Origin: Actinostola sp. cb2023
Lineage: Eukaryota > Cnidaria > Anthozoa > Actiniaria > Actinostolidae
Reading direction: 5' to 3'
Length of the DNA stretch: 64,000 nt
NCBI GenBank assembly: GCA_033675265.1
Contig: JAUJYZ010000412.1
Coordinates: 372,001 to 436,000, forward strand
A model generated the notes under the pieces. The model saw only the letters and a list, made by a program, of their open reading frames with translations. It searched no databases and was not told the origin of the DNA. This document shows, one piece after another, positions 23,938-34,679 of the stretch. The position numbers and the translations under genes are program-made. How positions within the stretch are numbered: the stretch's first letter is position 1; each line of letters begins with the position of its first letter.

Positions 23938-26900
23938 GAGCGCTTGTACATCAGATACTCCCATAACGCCAGAAGGAAGTTTTTATATTCCCCCAAGTAT
24001 ATATAGTGACGACTCTTCTTGTGAAGTCAGTTTTGACGACATCAGCGACACAAATCAAGAACCTGCAGAAGCACTAAATAAGTATTTACGTTCTCGAGAT
24101 CTATCTCCTATGCGATCACAGCTCATCACTCCCTGGGAAAGTGCAAGTGAGAGAACAAGGCGTTATTACATACGCAAGGCTGGGCAAGGTGTGACAGCTG
24201 TTCTCCAGGATATCGCACCAAGCGATTCTGCGCCACTTTTCCAGGGCATGTGTTCTCTTCCAACAGTATCCATCTCTCTTTATCTACGGACGATGATTCT
24301 AACGATGATACAGCCCTTGATGAAACACTAATTGAAGCTCTTGCTGAGTGCTACAATGCTGCCAGTTGCTGGGAAACAAGACGGCAAATTCTCTCAGTGA
24401 TGGCCGACAAGCTATCATTCAAACGACTGCAGCGCTGGATCCCGTATTTAACCAAACATCGATATACTGAAGCTAAACGCCATTGCCTAATACATGGCAG
24501 GGGAGTGCCCATACAGTCAACTCCCTCTCCTAGAATGAGAGTTCCTACAACCCAAATCGATCATTTCATCGCGTTTATTACAAGCTCTCATGTTATACAA
24601 GATCTGCCATTCGGGGAGCGAACAATCACTCTGTCAACAAAAGAAACCATCAAAGTTCCTAACGTCATACGAACACTATTACCTGAAAGAATAGTAAAGC
24701 AGTATACATCTTATTGTGAAGAGTCAGGATTCACGGCCATAGGGCGTAGTACATTGCTGCGCATTCTGAAAACTTGTGCAGCGTCTGTAAGGAAGTCGTT
24801 ACAAGGACTTGATTATATAAGTTCTTCAGGGACTGAAGCGTTTGAGGACCTGTTAGAAGTTACGGAAACTCTTGGAGATATCGGACAAGGAATGGGATGG
24901 GCCAAGAGACAACAACTTCGGCTTCGTGAAAGCAAGCGCTACCTGAAAAGCGACTATAAGGTATGATTTATTACACCAATATTTTCTTTGTATCACCACC
25001 AATCATGATCACTTCAACGATAATGAAATGAGCTGAGTGTCAATGGTACTAATTAGGAAATGTTGTGGTATAGTGTTTGAAGACGGCCGAGTAGGAATAT
25101 TTTCTTGATATAGCTAGTTTGTGGTCTAAAATAATCGGTCATATAATGGAATTTGTATTTCAAAACAGCGCTCCCAAACAAATAAAATAACTAAAGGCCG
25201 GGGAATCTATGACGCTACAAATGTGTCCAATGATACTGAATAAGTACTCTTGATTTGTGCCACAGGTACATGTGTCTAAAAGGTCAACTGTAGCAGATCA
25301 CTGCAGAGACTACGCCCTCAGCGATCCAAAGGAGCCTGCGTTTCAGTCTAGTTGCGATCATGAACACACTGACATATGTGACCGCTGTGAAATGCTAAGT
25401 GCAGTGATTCAAGAAATCGAGGCTGAGCTGGCTTCACAAAATGACAACATGTCTTCTGTGTTGAGGGAACAACTTTCTTACAGAGTGAAACAAGCAAAAA
25501 ACACGATCTTGGCGTGGAAATCACATCTTCTGCGCTCCGTTAACCAGGATGCTGCTCGTGTAGAGGTATTGGAGTCTTTAGATGCGTCATCTGTTCTGCT
25601 GGTACAAGATTGGGCAATGAAGTACTTGCCCAGAAAATACAGAGAGAGCCAGACCGACTGGTTTGGGAAACGTGGCATTCCATGGCATGTTACCGTAGCT
25701 ACCAGGAAGAATGGCTTGGAATATGAGATGCTCACTTTTGTTCACATATTTCATCGTGCAGCCAAGATAGCTGCGCTGTGATCGCAGTGATGGCAGATGT
25801 TATAAAACAACTCAAGATAACCATGCCTAGCCTGACATCTGTATTTTACCGTCAAGATAATGCAGGCTGTTATCACTGTGGGGCAACCATCACCTGTGCC
25901 AGAGTACTTGGCCTTCACGATGAGGTCACAATCAAACGTCTTGACTTTTCCGATCCACAAGGCGGAAAAGGCTCGTGTGATAGAAAAGCCGCAACAATCA
26001 AATCGCATATGCGAATTCACTTAAACTCTGGAAACGACATCGAGACACAAGTACAAATGACATCGAGACACAAGTACAAATGAAAGACGCAATTATGTCA
26101 GCAGGTGGAGTACCAGCAGTGAACGTCACCCTCTGTGAATCTGTGACAGCATCTAAGATGGCAACATTAAAGATAGAAGGCGTCAGTCTCCTAAACAACA
26201 TCAAGTATGAAGTCGATGGAATTCGCGTCTGGAGGGCATTTGATATCGGCCCTGGAAAGTTGATCCCGACTAATAAACTACAGTCCCCATCTCCATCAGA
26301 GCTACCAGCCATCATTTGCACTTCCACACAGCCAAACAGTTTTGTATCTGTCAAACAAAGACGAAAGCCCATCTTACAACGAGGAAACGACGGACAAGAA
26401 AAACACGAGGATGAAAGTGAAGTTGCTGATATAAGTGGAAATGCTGCAGACGCAATCTTCGCATGTCCCGAAGAAGGATGCACTCAAACCTTCCTAAGGC
26501 ACTCTTCAATGCAGCGTCACTTAGATTGTGGCAAACATCAAAGAGCACTTGAACGAGAAACACTATTAGACAGGGCTGCTCTCGCCTATGCAGAAACTCT
26601 CGAGGGACAAAGTGCAGGAGTTCCACACCTCGACACTCACGCCACAATGCCAGCCTCCTCATGATCACATTGCGATTCCTCCTTGTCAATGGGATGGGCT
26701 CTCAAATCTGGAGCCTCTCGAAGAGTCAGATTTACGTCAAGTCAGATAAGCTATCTTGCCGCCAAATTTAGATTTGGCGAGCAATCAGGCCAGAAAGCTG
26801 ATCCTGCATCTGTGGCGCGGGCAATGATGACAGCTAGAGATGCCGATGGCAATCCCCTCTTTACAAGGGATGACTTCCTAACTCCAACACAAGTTGCAAG

Positions 26901-27230
26901 TTATTTCTCTCGTCTCGCATCAAAGAAACACCTCGGCGGAGACGATGAAGTTCTATTGGATGACATACAAAGTGCCACCAATGAAGCTCACATGGAACAC
27001 CTCGTTGCTAGTGCTGCGCGTGAAGTAGGGCTGGCACATCCTATCACGTATGATATTTACAATCTTTGTGATATGTGCTCAAGCTCTAAGCTGAAGAACC
27101 TGTCCATTCCATTATTAAAGGACATCTGCACGTCTTTGATATAAATACCAGTGACGTCACAATAAGACGTAAACAGCCTTACATCCAGAAGATCATGTTG
27201 CTTTACGACGGCTGTACCTGCCAGAAATAA
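23938..27230 (+). pseudogene. TTAA-element transposase-like gene, decayed copy with one intron
   Basis: Homologous along its length to the intact 48977-52265 protein. Conserved blocks include VDHF-like IDHFIAFI, KVPNVIRTLLPERIV, KSLQGLDYI, DHCRDYALSD with a Cys/His cluster, VQDWAMKYLPRKYRES, WFGKRGIPWHV, RQDNAGCYH, DFSDPQGGKGSCDRK, a C2H2 finger (CPEEGCTQTF-x7-H-x5-H) and MGWALKSG. A GT-AG intron at 24961-25265 rejoins SDYK-VHVSK and is absent in the other copy. Lesions: frameshift near 24250, frameshift near 25760, a 23-bp tandem duplication at about 26037-26082 that shifts the frame, TGA at 26662-26664 and a frameshift near 27138. Beyond the last one, a shifted frame to 27230 completes the SAP-like tail. 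Confidence 0.82.
24961..25265 (+). other. Intron in the decayed TTAA-element gene
   Basis: A 305-bp GT-AG intron (AAG|gtatga ... gccacag|GTACATG). The homologous position in the 49-52 kb copy has no intron, and the flanking residues align without gap (Y-K/P-V-H). Loss in the intact copy or gain in this one is possible. Confidence 0.75.
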
Positions 27231-27822
27231 CAAAGTCTCAACTAAACTGATATAAAGGAACTCAATGATTATGAAACATTAGGCTCTTGTAAATATTTAT
27301 TATCCGTTTATTATGTTGATAATAATAATCATCACTTAAATCCCCAGGAAAGTGCCGCTAGCTGGATAGCGTATGGTGTTCTGTAATTTCGGTCCGTTAG
27401 ATAGAATATACAAGTTGTCTTGAAGAGAGTTAACGTTATCAGTTTTCATTGATATGATTTTGCTCTCCATGCATATGGTCAGCTTTCAAGTCTTTCTTTG
27501 CAGCTAACAGTATTCAAGGTATTGCTGTTAGACTAGGACTTTCAAGGTGCTTAGGGTCGGGTCTAAGCAGTAGCTTCCTTATAGCTAATACAAGACAGGA
27601 AAAAGAAAGTACATGCAAAACTTATGTTAAAATGACTATTTAAATTTGTAACTTTTATTAGAACCGAGAAAAGCAATAGAAACTACAAATGGAGCAAGAA
27701 TGAATGAATAAATAAATGAATAAATTAGCCCGTTGCCTTCCAGATTGCGTGACAAATTGTTGTACTCCGCTACAAAAGTTGAGAAATTGTAGTTAACGAC
27801 AATCAAAGCAGCGAGAAACGGC
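27231..27822. other. Non-coding interior, 3' of the gene
   Basis: AT-rich stretch with A/T runs and no coding signal. It should carry the transcript end of the decayed transposase-like gene. Confidence 0.4.
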
Positions 27823-28687
27823 AAGGAAAAGGAACATGTCCTGTTTTAGGGCAGTATTAATACTGAAGAGAGCGATAACATGGCAAGAGAAGTGATATTC
27901 AAGCGAGTTGTAGCGAGTTCAGGCATCATCGCTCCGTGACCTCAGATAGGAAACTGATTGGAAATAGCCCATAAATCAATCGTTAGCCACTGGATTTGAA
28001 AGGTATGCTGAAAAAGATCTATTTTTGAGTCTTTTGCCCAGTTTGAAGTAACATGTGACGTTTTAGTCCAATGTCTGGACCATTATTTCCAGGTGCGGGA
28101 AATTGATTGTCGCGGGCCAGTTTACAAGTAGGAAGTGCTATTTTCACAAAATGAGTCGCGTTCTTTCTTTCGATCAATGAAAAGTACCAAACTAATTTTT
28201 ATGCTATGGCCAAGAACATCACTTCTAAATGTTGTAGATGTATTTTTGTGTAAATCTGAGTTATACCGGATATAGAACTGAGCTCTTGAAAAAGTGCTCC
28301 AAATTGAAATTTACAGACACCGAAATATAAGCCATTTTTCGTTAATCCTCAGAAATTTAATACTGCATTTATAATGCTATTTTTAGGCTTGAATTACTCG
28401 CAAGTATCTCGTAATTCAATATCTGAACTTATTTGCGTCTAGTTTCCTGTTGAGAATTCGAGAACTATGGTTTTCTTGGACCTGAAAATCGTTCTAATTT
28501 CAAACATGTTTTGACAAAATCGGCAGTGACGGTTTTAATTTTTTTTCAAGAAATTAAAAAGTAATTTGAATAAAATAAATATTCCAGGCGAATAGGCTTA
28601 TAATAGTGTATCCCTAGACAAAATATCAGACACCTTGATTTTTGACTCATGTGCCACATTTCACCCGGTTTGCAGAAAAATTCACTC
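27823..28687 (-). repeat. Right TIR of the 21.9-kb TTAA element
   Basis: An 865-bp inverted partner of 21894-22769, running from AAGGAAAAGGAAC to TTCACTC at the outer end next to TTAA. Confidence 0.9.
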
Positions 28688-29954
28688 TTAAATCTCTGGA
28701 AGTATCTGAAGGCAAAAACACAAGACAACCTCAACGAAAAACTCTTAAAGATCTCTTGGTTCTCTCTACAAGTTAAATCCTGTTGTAGACAATGATGGTA
28801 TGTTAAGAGTCGGAGGAAGATTAGACAAGGCACATATCGACTACAATGCAAGACACCCACTTATTCTTCATGGGCATCATCACGCTACAACTCTTATAGT
28901 GAGAGATTGTCATGAGAACATTGGTCACTCAGGGGAAAACTTTGTACTTTCTGTTTTGCAAGAGAAATATTGGATTGTTAAAGGAAGATCGATTGTACGG
29001 AAGGTCCTCAAAGACTGCATGGAATGCAAGAAGAGAGACGCAAAGCAAGGTGAACAGAAAATGGCTGATTTACCTAAAGATCGACTGACTCCAGATAAGG
29101 TCCACTTTATGTGCGTCAAGGCCGAAGTCAAGTCAAGAGATATGGATGCCTTTTCACTTGTCTTAATATCAGAGCTATACACATAGAAATTACTCATAGC
29201 CTGGATACCAGTTCCTTCATAAATGCCTTACGAAGATTAATTAGTCGACGAGGCATTCCTGAGCAGATTCGTAGCGACAATGGTACAAATTTTGTTGGCG
29301 GAGAACGAGAGTTAAGAGAGGCCATCGAGAGTTGGAATCAACACAAGATCGATGATTATCTTTGCCAAAGAGGCATTGTATGGAAGTTGAATCCACCACT
29401 CTCTTCACACATGGGAGAGGCAAATAAGAACCATCAGGAGAATTCTCAAGGCCCTACTCAAAGAACAATTGGTTACAGATGAAGCACTAGTTACACTTAT
29501 AGCTGAAGTAGAATCCATTGTAAATTCTCGTCCCATCACTCCATTGAGTTCTGATCCCAACGATTTGGAGCCTTTGACACCAAACCAGTTACTTCTCTTA
29601 CATAAAGGTCCACAGTATTTTCCTCCTGGTGTATTCAACAAATATGACTTGTATTCTCAAAGGCGGTGGAGGCAAATTCAGCATTTGGCAAATACGTTTT
29701 GGAGGCGTTGGTCAAAGGAATATCTTCCTCTTCTTCAAGAACGCAAGAAGTGGATTCAACCGAGAAGGAATTTTGCTGTTGGGGACTTGGTGCTTATTGA
29801 AGAAACCAACTTACCGCGTAATCAGTGGAAACTAGGACGTATTATCGAAGTGTTTCCAGATGGAAAAGGATTTGTTAGATCAGCTGATGTCAAGACGAAA
29901 GATTCAAGGATGAAAAGACCAATAACAAAGCTTTGTCCATTGGAAGGAGTTTAG
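28688..29954 (+). pseudogene. BEL/Pao integrase
   Basis: Resumes right after the TTAA-flanked element. GMLRVGGRLDKAHI is followed by the integrase zinc domain (HHHATTLIVRDCHENIGHS, then C-x2-C in CMECKK). Next come the catalytic core ([28 protein letters not shown]), [20 protein letters not shown] and the C-terminal [12 protein letters not shown] domain. A short deletion near 29105 removes the segment that carries the first catalytic Asp. A second small deletion at about 29412 disturbs the region of the catalytic Glu. It is read in three frames and is inactive. Confidence 0.9.
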
Positions 29955-30161
29955 AGACATTATATAGAAACACTGAACATTGAACATTATAAACACTGAA
30001 CACTGAACATGGATATTGTTTATTGCTGAACTTATAGTCAAGAATTATTGACATTAAGATATATTTAGTATATCTAATATCATTAGTATTTACTTAGGCC
30101 GCTTTAGTTAAGTTAAAGTAAATGATCTCACCTTAAGTAAGATCACAGGACCAGTGTTTAG
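29955..30161. other. Integrase-to-LTR spacer
   Basis: Short untranslated stretch with a small tandem repeat of AACACTGAACATT. No recognisable purine tract precedes the 3' LTR. Confidence 0.5.
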
Positions 30162-30485
30162 TGTTTTGCAGCCAATTTATATTATTTGTTCAGTTCGTGT
30201 TTTCCTTTGGGATTTATGTTTAGTAGAAGTATTCGTATTTTGTTTTCCGTCCTTTTGTCATTATGCAAAGTTCTAGTAGTTTAGTTCCAGTTTTAAGCAT
30301 AATTAGTTAGTTCAAGTTCGTCTTTGTAGGCTCAACGTGTGTAAGTATTTGTCTCTTCTTTGGTTTCTTTTCTAGTTTATCAGTCATTTTGTAAATAGTA
30401 ATTTCTATTTCTATTATGTTTAGTTGAATCGTTACGTTATAGTAAAAGAATGAAGCGCATCTCGACCGTTTGAGTATATTCTACT
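30162..30485 (+). repeat. 3' LTR of BEL/Pao element
   Basis: A 324-bp partner of the 5' LTR, starting TGTTTTGCAGCC and ending CTACTACA, followed by TTCCA. The roughly ten differences from the 5' copy indicate that the insertion is old enough to have diverged but not ancient. Confidence 0.9.
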
Positions 30486-30508
30486 ACATTCCATTTTTTT
30501 AATTATTT

Positions 30509-30698
30509 CAGTTGGATGCATTGCCTAAAGATAACACCCCTACCCCTGAATTAAGATGTGCTCTAGAGCCTCATCTGTATGAAGCAGGAATAGACCCTGA
30601 TAAGATGTATAGTAGCCACAGACAAGTCATTATTGAGGGACTGATGAATTACAACGTAATAGATAAACGAATATTAGAGTTAGATGAAATTGCTCAAG
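30509..30698 (+). pseudogene. HECT-like gene, downstream exon
   Basis: After the acceptor tatttcag the frame reads LDALPKDNTPTPELRC and continues to ILELDEIAQ, ending at a gttagt donor (30699). It joins in phase to the exon ending at 4216, and the sequence fits the segment that follows the HECT N-lobe in G2E3-like proteins. The intervening 26.3-kb intron is almost entirely the BEL/Pao element. The next intron holds the 30727-34427 element, and a possible next acceptor (cttccag) lies at 34441-34446. No convincing HECT C-lobe follows it. The exon itself is open, unlike the upstream exons. Confidence 0.55.
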
Positions 30699-30726
30699 GT
30701 TAGTAAAGTGTTTTGAAAGCATTTAA

Positions 30727-31990
30727 GAGTGAATGTCACCAAAAACCGAGGAAAATCCAAATTTTGTGGCAAAGACTGAAAAATCGATTTCGCTCATATT
30801 ACAAAGTTAGATAGGCTAGGGTGTTACTAGAATCGCTGTGTAGTTAGTTTAATGAAATAGCGTTGTGTTTTCGAGAAAAACGCAAAACTCTGATTCCCGT
30901 CGAAAATCGCCTGTGAAGACAACAAATTGTGACTTGAGTTTAATCGTCTCACATCACAACATGAGCCACGCAATCGCTCTAAAAATACCACCACGTGTTA
31001 TACGATCTCTAAGCTTACTGACTGTGTGATTAGCTGGATAATTGCTCAATATTTTGCGTGACAGGAAAAATATTTTGTAGACCTACATTTGCGTTGACCG
31101 AAAGTATGCTCCAATAAAAAAAATATTTTCACCATGTGGTAGTGCTCGAAATTGTTTGAGCAACAAATGAATGAAAACTGGAATGTTATCCTCTCAAATG
31201 CTGGAGAGATCTACCTGGGCAAATGAATTAGTGTAACGGGAGAGTGTTTTGAAATCAGTTGAAAATTAGCATTTTCTGACCTTTGAGGTCATCACTCACG
31301 CTTCGCTCTTGTGATTCTTCCGTACTTTGACCACTTTGACCGTTTCAAATAGTTTGTATTAGCTAGGAATTGTATTTTAAAAGTCTTCACTAAGGTTGAA
31401 GGAAATTCTTACCTCATTTGAAGCGAAAACCTGATCGAGAGTCGGAAATGCAATATATGGTCATCTTACAATCACAAGTATATAACTGTCAACACAGGAA
31501 TTCCTCCATAACTCATGAGATTTTCCACTCATTGAAGACATCAAGGTGAAAACAAATCTCCTTGGTTAATATCAATACCGGCTGTAGAATTTTAAGACTG
31601 ATTTGAGCTCAGAAGACGCCATATTAAAGAGTGTTGAAATATGTCTCGGCTGAAATCGAAGGCACTTATGCTAATTATTGCCTGTCAATCATGTCGTTGT
31701 ACGACGTTTCTATTTTTAAATTCATAAAGCAAATCTCATGCAGTTTTGGATATACTCCTTAGTGTTACCCTGGTTCTAGCCGTTCCAGAGGTGCTTTACT
31801 CGAGGGAGGGGGGATTAACTCGGAGACTTGCCATGTGAAAGGGGCGGAGATGATCGTCGTATCTTTTAGGGGTATAAATTATGGATGTTGGTATCACTTG
31901 GTCACGATGGAACGACAATATTTTTAGCCATCAATGTATCATTTAGGGTTGCACGATAAAAAAAAAGGCTGTGTGCTGGCTAATTATTGT
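30727..31990 (+). repeat. Left inverted arm of the 3.7-kb TTAA element
   Basis: Complementary to 33060-34427. Near its inner end, phrases such as CATGTGAAAGGGGCGGAGAT and TACCCTGGTTCTAG recur inverted at 33150-33390. A short unpaired stretch there shows indels between the arms. Confidence 0.7.
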
Positions 31991-32204
31991 ATAGAAATAT
32001 TCATTACGAATTGCCAGTATCAAGCATTTCTCAGCAATTGGGCTCCCATAAGGGGAAGGTAGTTTACACTTAAATTTTGCCGTTGCATAGAGTTCATATA
32101 GAAGAAACGACGTGGTATTTACGCTGCTGTCAGTATACTGACAGAAAAGACACGGCCTTGTACTGGCTTCATAACTTTTATTTCTTGAAATAGAGAATAC
32201 GTGT

Positions 32205-32635
32205 TACTATATCTTGAAAGCTGCTCTTAGATAGAGCGCAGCAGTGGTATCTTGTAAACTGTTCTTGTTAGTGATAGAACGTGGCACCGGCTGGGATCGT
32301 GACCACTTTTGTTCATAGAGAGATGGCGTGTTGCTTATATCTTCATAACTGTTCTTGTTAGAGATAGGGCGTGGCACTTGAATCGTGACCACTTTTGCTC
32401 ATAGAGAGAGGTCGTGTTACTCTATCTTGATAAGTGTTCTTGCTAGAGATAGGGCGCGGCACTTGTATCGTGACCACTTTTTTCATAGATAGGGGACGTG
32501 TTGTTTATATCTTGAAATCTGTTCTTGTTAGAGATAGGGCGTGGTACTTTTATCTTGTTACTGTTCTTGTTAGAGATAGGGCGTGGCACTTGGATCTTGA
32601 CAACTTTTGTGCATAGAGTGAGGACGTGTCACTTG
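32205..32635. repeat. ~88-bp minisatellite inside the 3.7-kb element
   Basis: Five imperfect units with the core CTGTTCTTGTTAGAGATAGG then GCGTGGCACTT, spaced about 88 bp apart, the last spacing being about 40 bp. ORFs drawn across it are repeat artefacts. Confidence 0.8.
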
Positions 32636-33059
32636 TGATGACATATCGTCGTTATGTCATATCACAACCAAAACATCACGTTTCGTGAAAATTTTCGCAC
32701 GGCAAAATATGAAATCAACCTCATCTTCAGCACCCGTGAAAGAAACTATTGCAGTTGGTTTACAATATTTTTACTGCATGAAATTATTTGCGACTTGCTT
32801 TCAGTCTTTACTATCAAAACCACAAACTCCACCAGCGATAGAGTTAATAGATTTAAAACTACAACATCCATCCATGTTTCTTTCCCGGGGGGGACCCGCG
32901 GGGGGACTTCCATGTGAAAGGAGCTGAGACAATCGTCGGAAAATTTGAATTTAAACACATCAAGCAGATCACTCTGGGCGTGGCTTAAGCTGTATTTGAC
33001 CCCTAAACGATATCATTATAAAGCAGGCAGACAAATAAGAGCTTTAACCGCCAGTACAG

Positions 33060-34427
33060 TATGACGGTCTTTTTATAATTTTTTGCGTGCAACTCTAAAC
33101 GATACATTGATGGCTTGAAATATTGTTGTTCCGTCGTAAACAACCCTAAGTGCTACCAAAACCGTAATTTACACCGGCCCAAAAAGAGACGACGATCATC
33201 CCTGCCCCTTTCACATGGGAGTCCCCTCCCCTCGAATCCCCCGGCCCCTCCCACCGAGTCCCCCACCGGGTTTCTTTACAAATTGTCAGTATACCGGCTA
33301 ACAGTACCATGGTTCCAGAGGTGCTTCAGATATATATTATTACGCAGGGAGCCGATAATATATAGAAAGCGCCTCCGAAACCAGGGTAACATATATATTA
33401 TATATCAAAAAATATATCAAAAACTGAGAATTGCTTGATGGTTCAAAAATAGAAACGTCGTACAACGACATGATTGACAAGCAATAATTAGCATAAGTGC
33501 CTTCGATTTCAGCCGAGACATATTTCAACACTCTTTAATCTGGCGTCTTCTGAGCTCAAATCAGTCTTAAAATTCTACAACCGGTATTGATATTAACCAA
33601 GGAGACTTATTATGCCCTTGATGTCTTCAATGAGTGGAAAATCTCATGAGGTATGGAGGAATTCCTGTGTTGACAGTTATATACTTGTGATTGTAAGATG
33701 GCCATATATTGCATTTCCGATTCTCGATCAGGTTTTCGCTTCAAATGAGGTAAGAATTTCCTTCAACCTTAGTGAAGACTTTTAAAATACAATTTCATAG
33801 CTAATACAAACTATTTGAAACGGTCAAAGTGGTCAAAGTACGGAAGTATCACAAGAGCGAAGCGTGAGTGATGACCTCAAAGGTCAGAAAATGCTAATTT
33901 TCAACTGATTTCAAAACACTCTCCCGTTACGCTAATTCATTTGCCCAGGTAGATCTCTCCAGCATTTGAGAGGATAACATTCCAGTTTTCATTCATTTGT
34001 TGCTCAAACAATTTCGAGCACTACCACATGGTGAAAATATTTTTTTTATTGGAGCATACTTTCGGTCAACGTAAATGTAGGTCTACAAAAGATTTTTCCT
34101 GTCACGCAAAATATTGAGCAATTATTCAGCTAATCACACAGTCAGTAAACTTAGAGATCGTATAACACGTGGTGGTATTTTTAGAGCGATTGCGTGACTC
34201 ATGTTGTGATGCGAGACGATTAAACTCAAGTCACAATTTGTTGTCTTCACAGGCGATTTTCGACGGGAATCAGAGTTTTACGTTTTTCTCGAAAACGCAA
34301 CGCTATTTCATTAAACTAACTACACAGCGATTCTAGTAACACCCTAGCTTATCTAACTTTGTAATATGAGCGAAATCGATTTTTCGACTTTTGCCGCGAT
34401 ATTCTAAATTTTTCCTGACTTCCGTTC
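33060..34427 (-). repeat. Right inverted arm of the 3.7-kb TTAA element
   Basis: Inverted partner of the left arm. It carries an extra hairpin (33300-33390) between TTCCAGAGGTGCTTC and GAAACCAGGGTAAC that is not matched exactly on the left. Confidence 0.7.
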
Positions 34428-34559
34428 TTAAGCTTTTGTCTTCCAGTCTCCCCAATTAGCAAAGCACTTGTGCAAAGCTAGAATACTTGAGACTCAAATA
34501 AAGTTTATTATTTATTATTATTATAATTATAATTATTATGGTTATTATTATTATTTAGG

Positions 34560-34679
34560 TCTTATTAACCGAGCGGGAGGTCTGTACAGGAAAATCTTGA
34601 CCGAGGTCGTGAAAGAGGTCTGTATCACGACCGAGGTCAAGATTTTCCTGTACAGACCGACCAAGCTCGGTTAATAAGA
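34560..34679. repeat. 120-bp palindrome
   Basis: CTTATTAACCGAGCGGGAGG at the left and its near complement ending GCTCGGTTAATAAG at the right form a hairpin with a ~12-nt loop. Inner arms read TCTGTACAGGAAAATCTTGA. It directly follows an ATT-rich microsatellite (34505-34555). It is probably a foldback element or the hairpin end of a larger one. Confidence 0.75.

Larger units (their letters stand above)
21894..28687 (+). mobile_element. TTAA-flanked transposon with ~870-bp TIRs, decayed copy
   Basis: TTAA lies directly outside both ends (21890-21893, 28688-28691). The termini read GAGTGAATTTTTCTGCAAAC inward from each side. The inverted repeats span about 21894-22769 and 27823-28687 at roughly 95% identity. 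One TTAA plus the flanks rejoins the BEL/Pao integrase. It contains one plus-strand gene (23938-27230) homologous to the intact gene at 48977-52265. TTAA duplications are known for piggyBac and Kolobok elements, but the protein does not look like piggyBac. Confidence 0.9.
4351..30485 (+). mobile_element. BEL/Pao LTR retrotransposon, nested and decayed
   Basis: Two near-identical LTRs (4351-4675, 30162-30485) starting TGTT and ending TACA are flanked by TTCCA on both sides (4346-4350, 30486-30490), the short duplication expected for this superfamily. Between them, in order on the plus strand, are gag, zinc knuckles, aspartic protease, reverse transcriptase, RNase H and integrase, the Pao order. 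Other elements interrupt it at 5632, 16440, 18955 and 21894. Removing them and an internal inverted duplication leaves about 7 kb. Stops and frameshifts are spread throughout, so it is inactive. No clear primer-binding site or polypurine tract was recognised. Confidence 0.92.
30727..34427. mobile_element. 3.7-kb non-autonomous TTAA element with ~1.3-kb inverted arms
   Basis: TTAA flanks both ends (30723-30726, 34428-34431). The arms, about 30727-31990 and 33060-34427, are complementary over most of their length. The left terminus GAGTGAATGTCACCAAAAAC and following CAAATTTTG resemble the 21.9-kb element's ends, whereas the right terminus has drifted (GAACGGAAGTC). The interior (31991-33059) is non-coding, with a minisatellite and G/C runs. 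It sits in the intron after the 30509-30698 HECT-like exon. It appears to be a non-autonomous relative of the larger TTAA elements. Confidence 0.78.

Noticed and set aside
26351..26689. 112-aa and other antisense ORFs over the decayed transposase
   Set aside because: They overlap well-aligned sense coding and lack recognisable features.
34441..34500. Next HECT exon after the 3.7-kb element
   Set aside because: The cttccag acceptor fits, but the frame stops after about 15 codons without HECT similarity.
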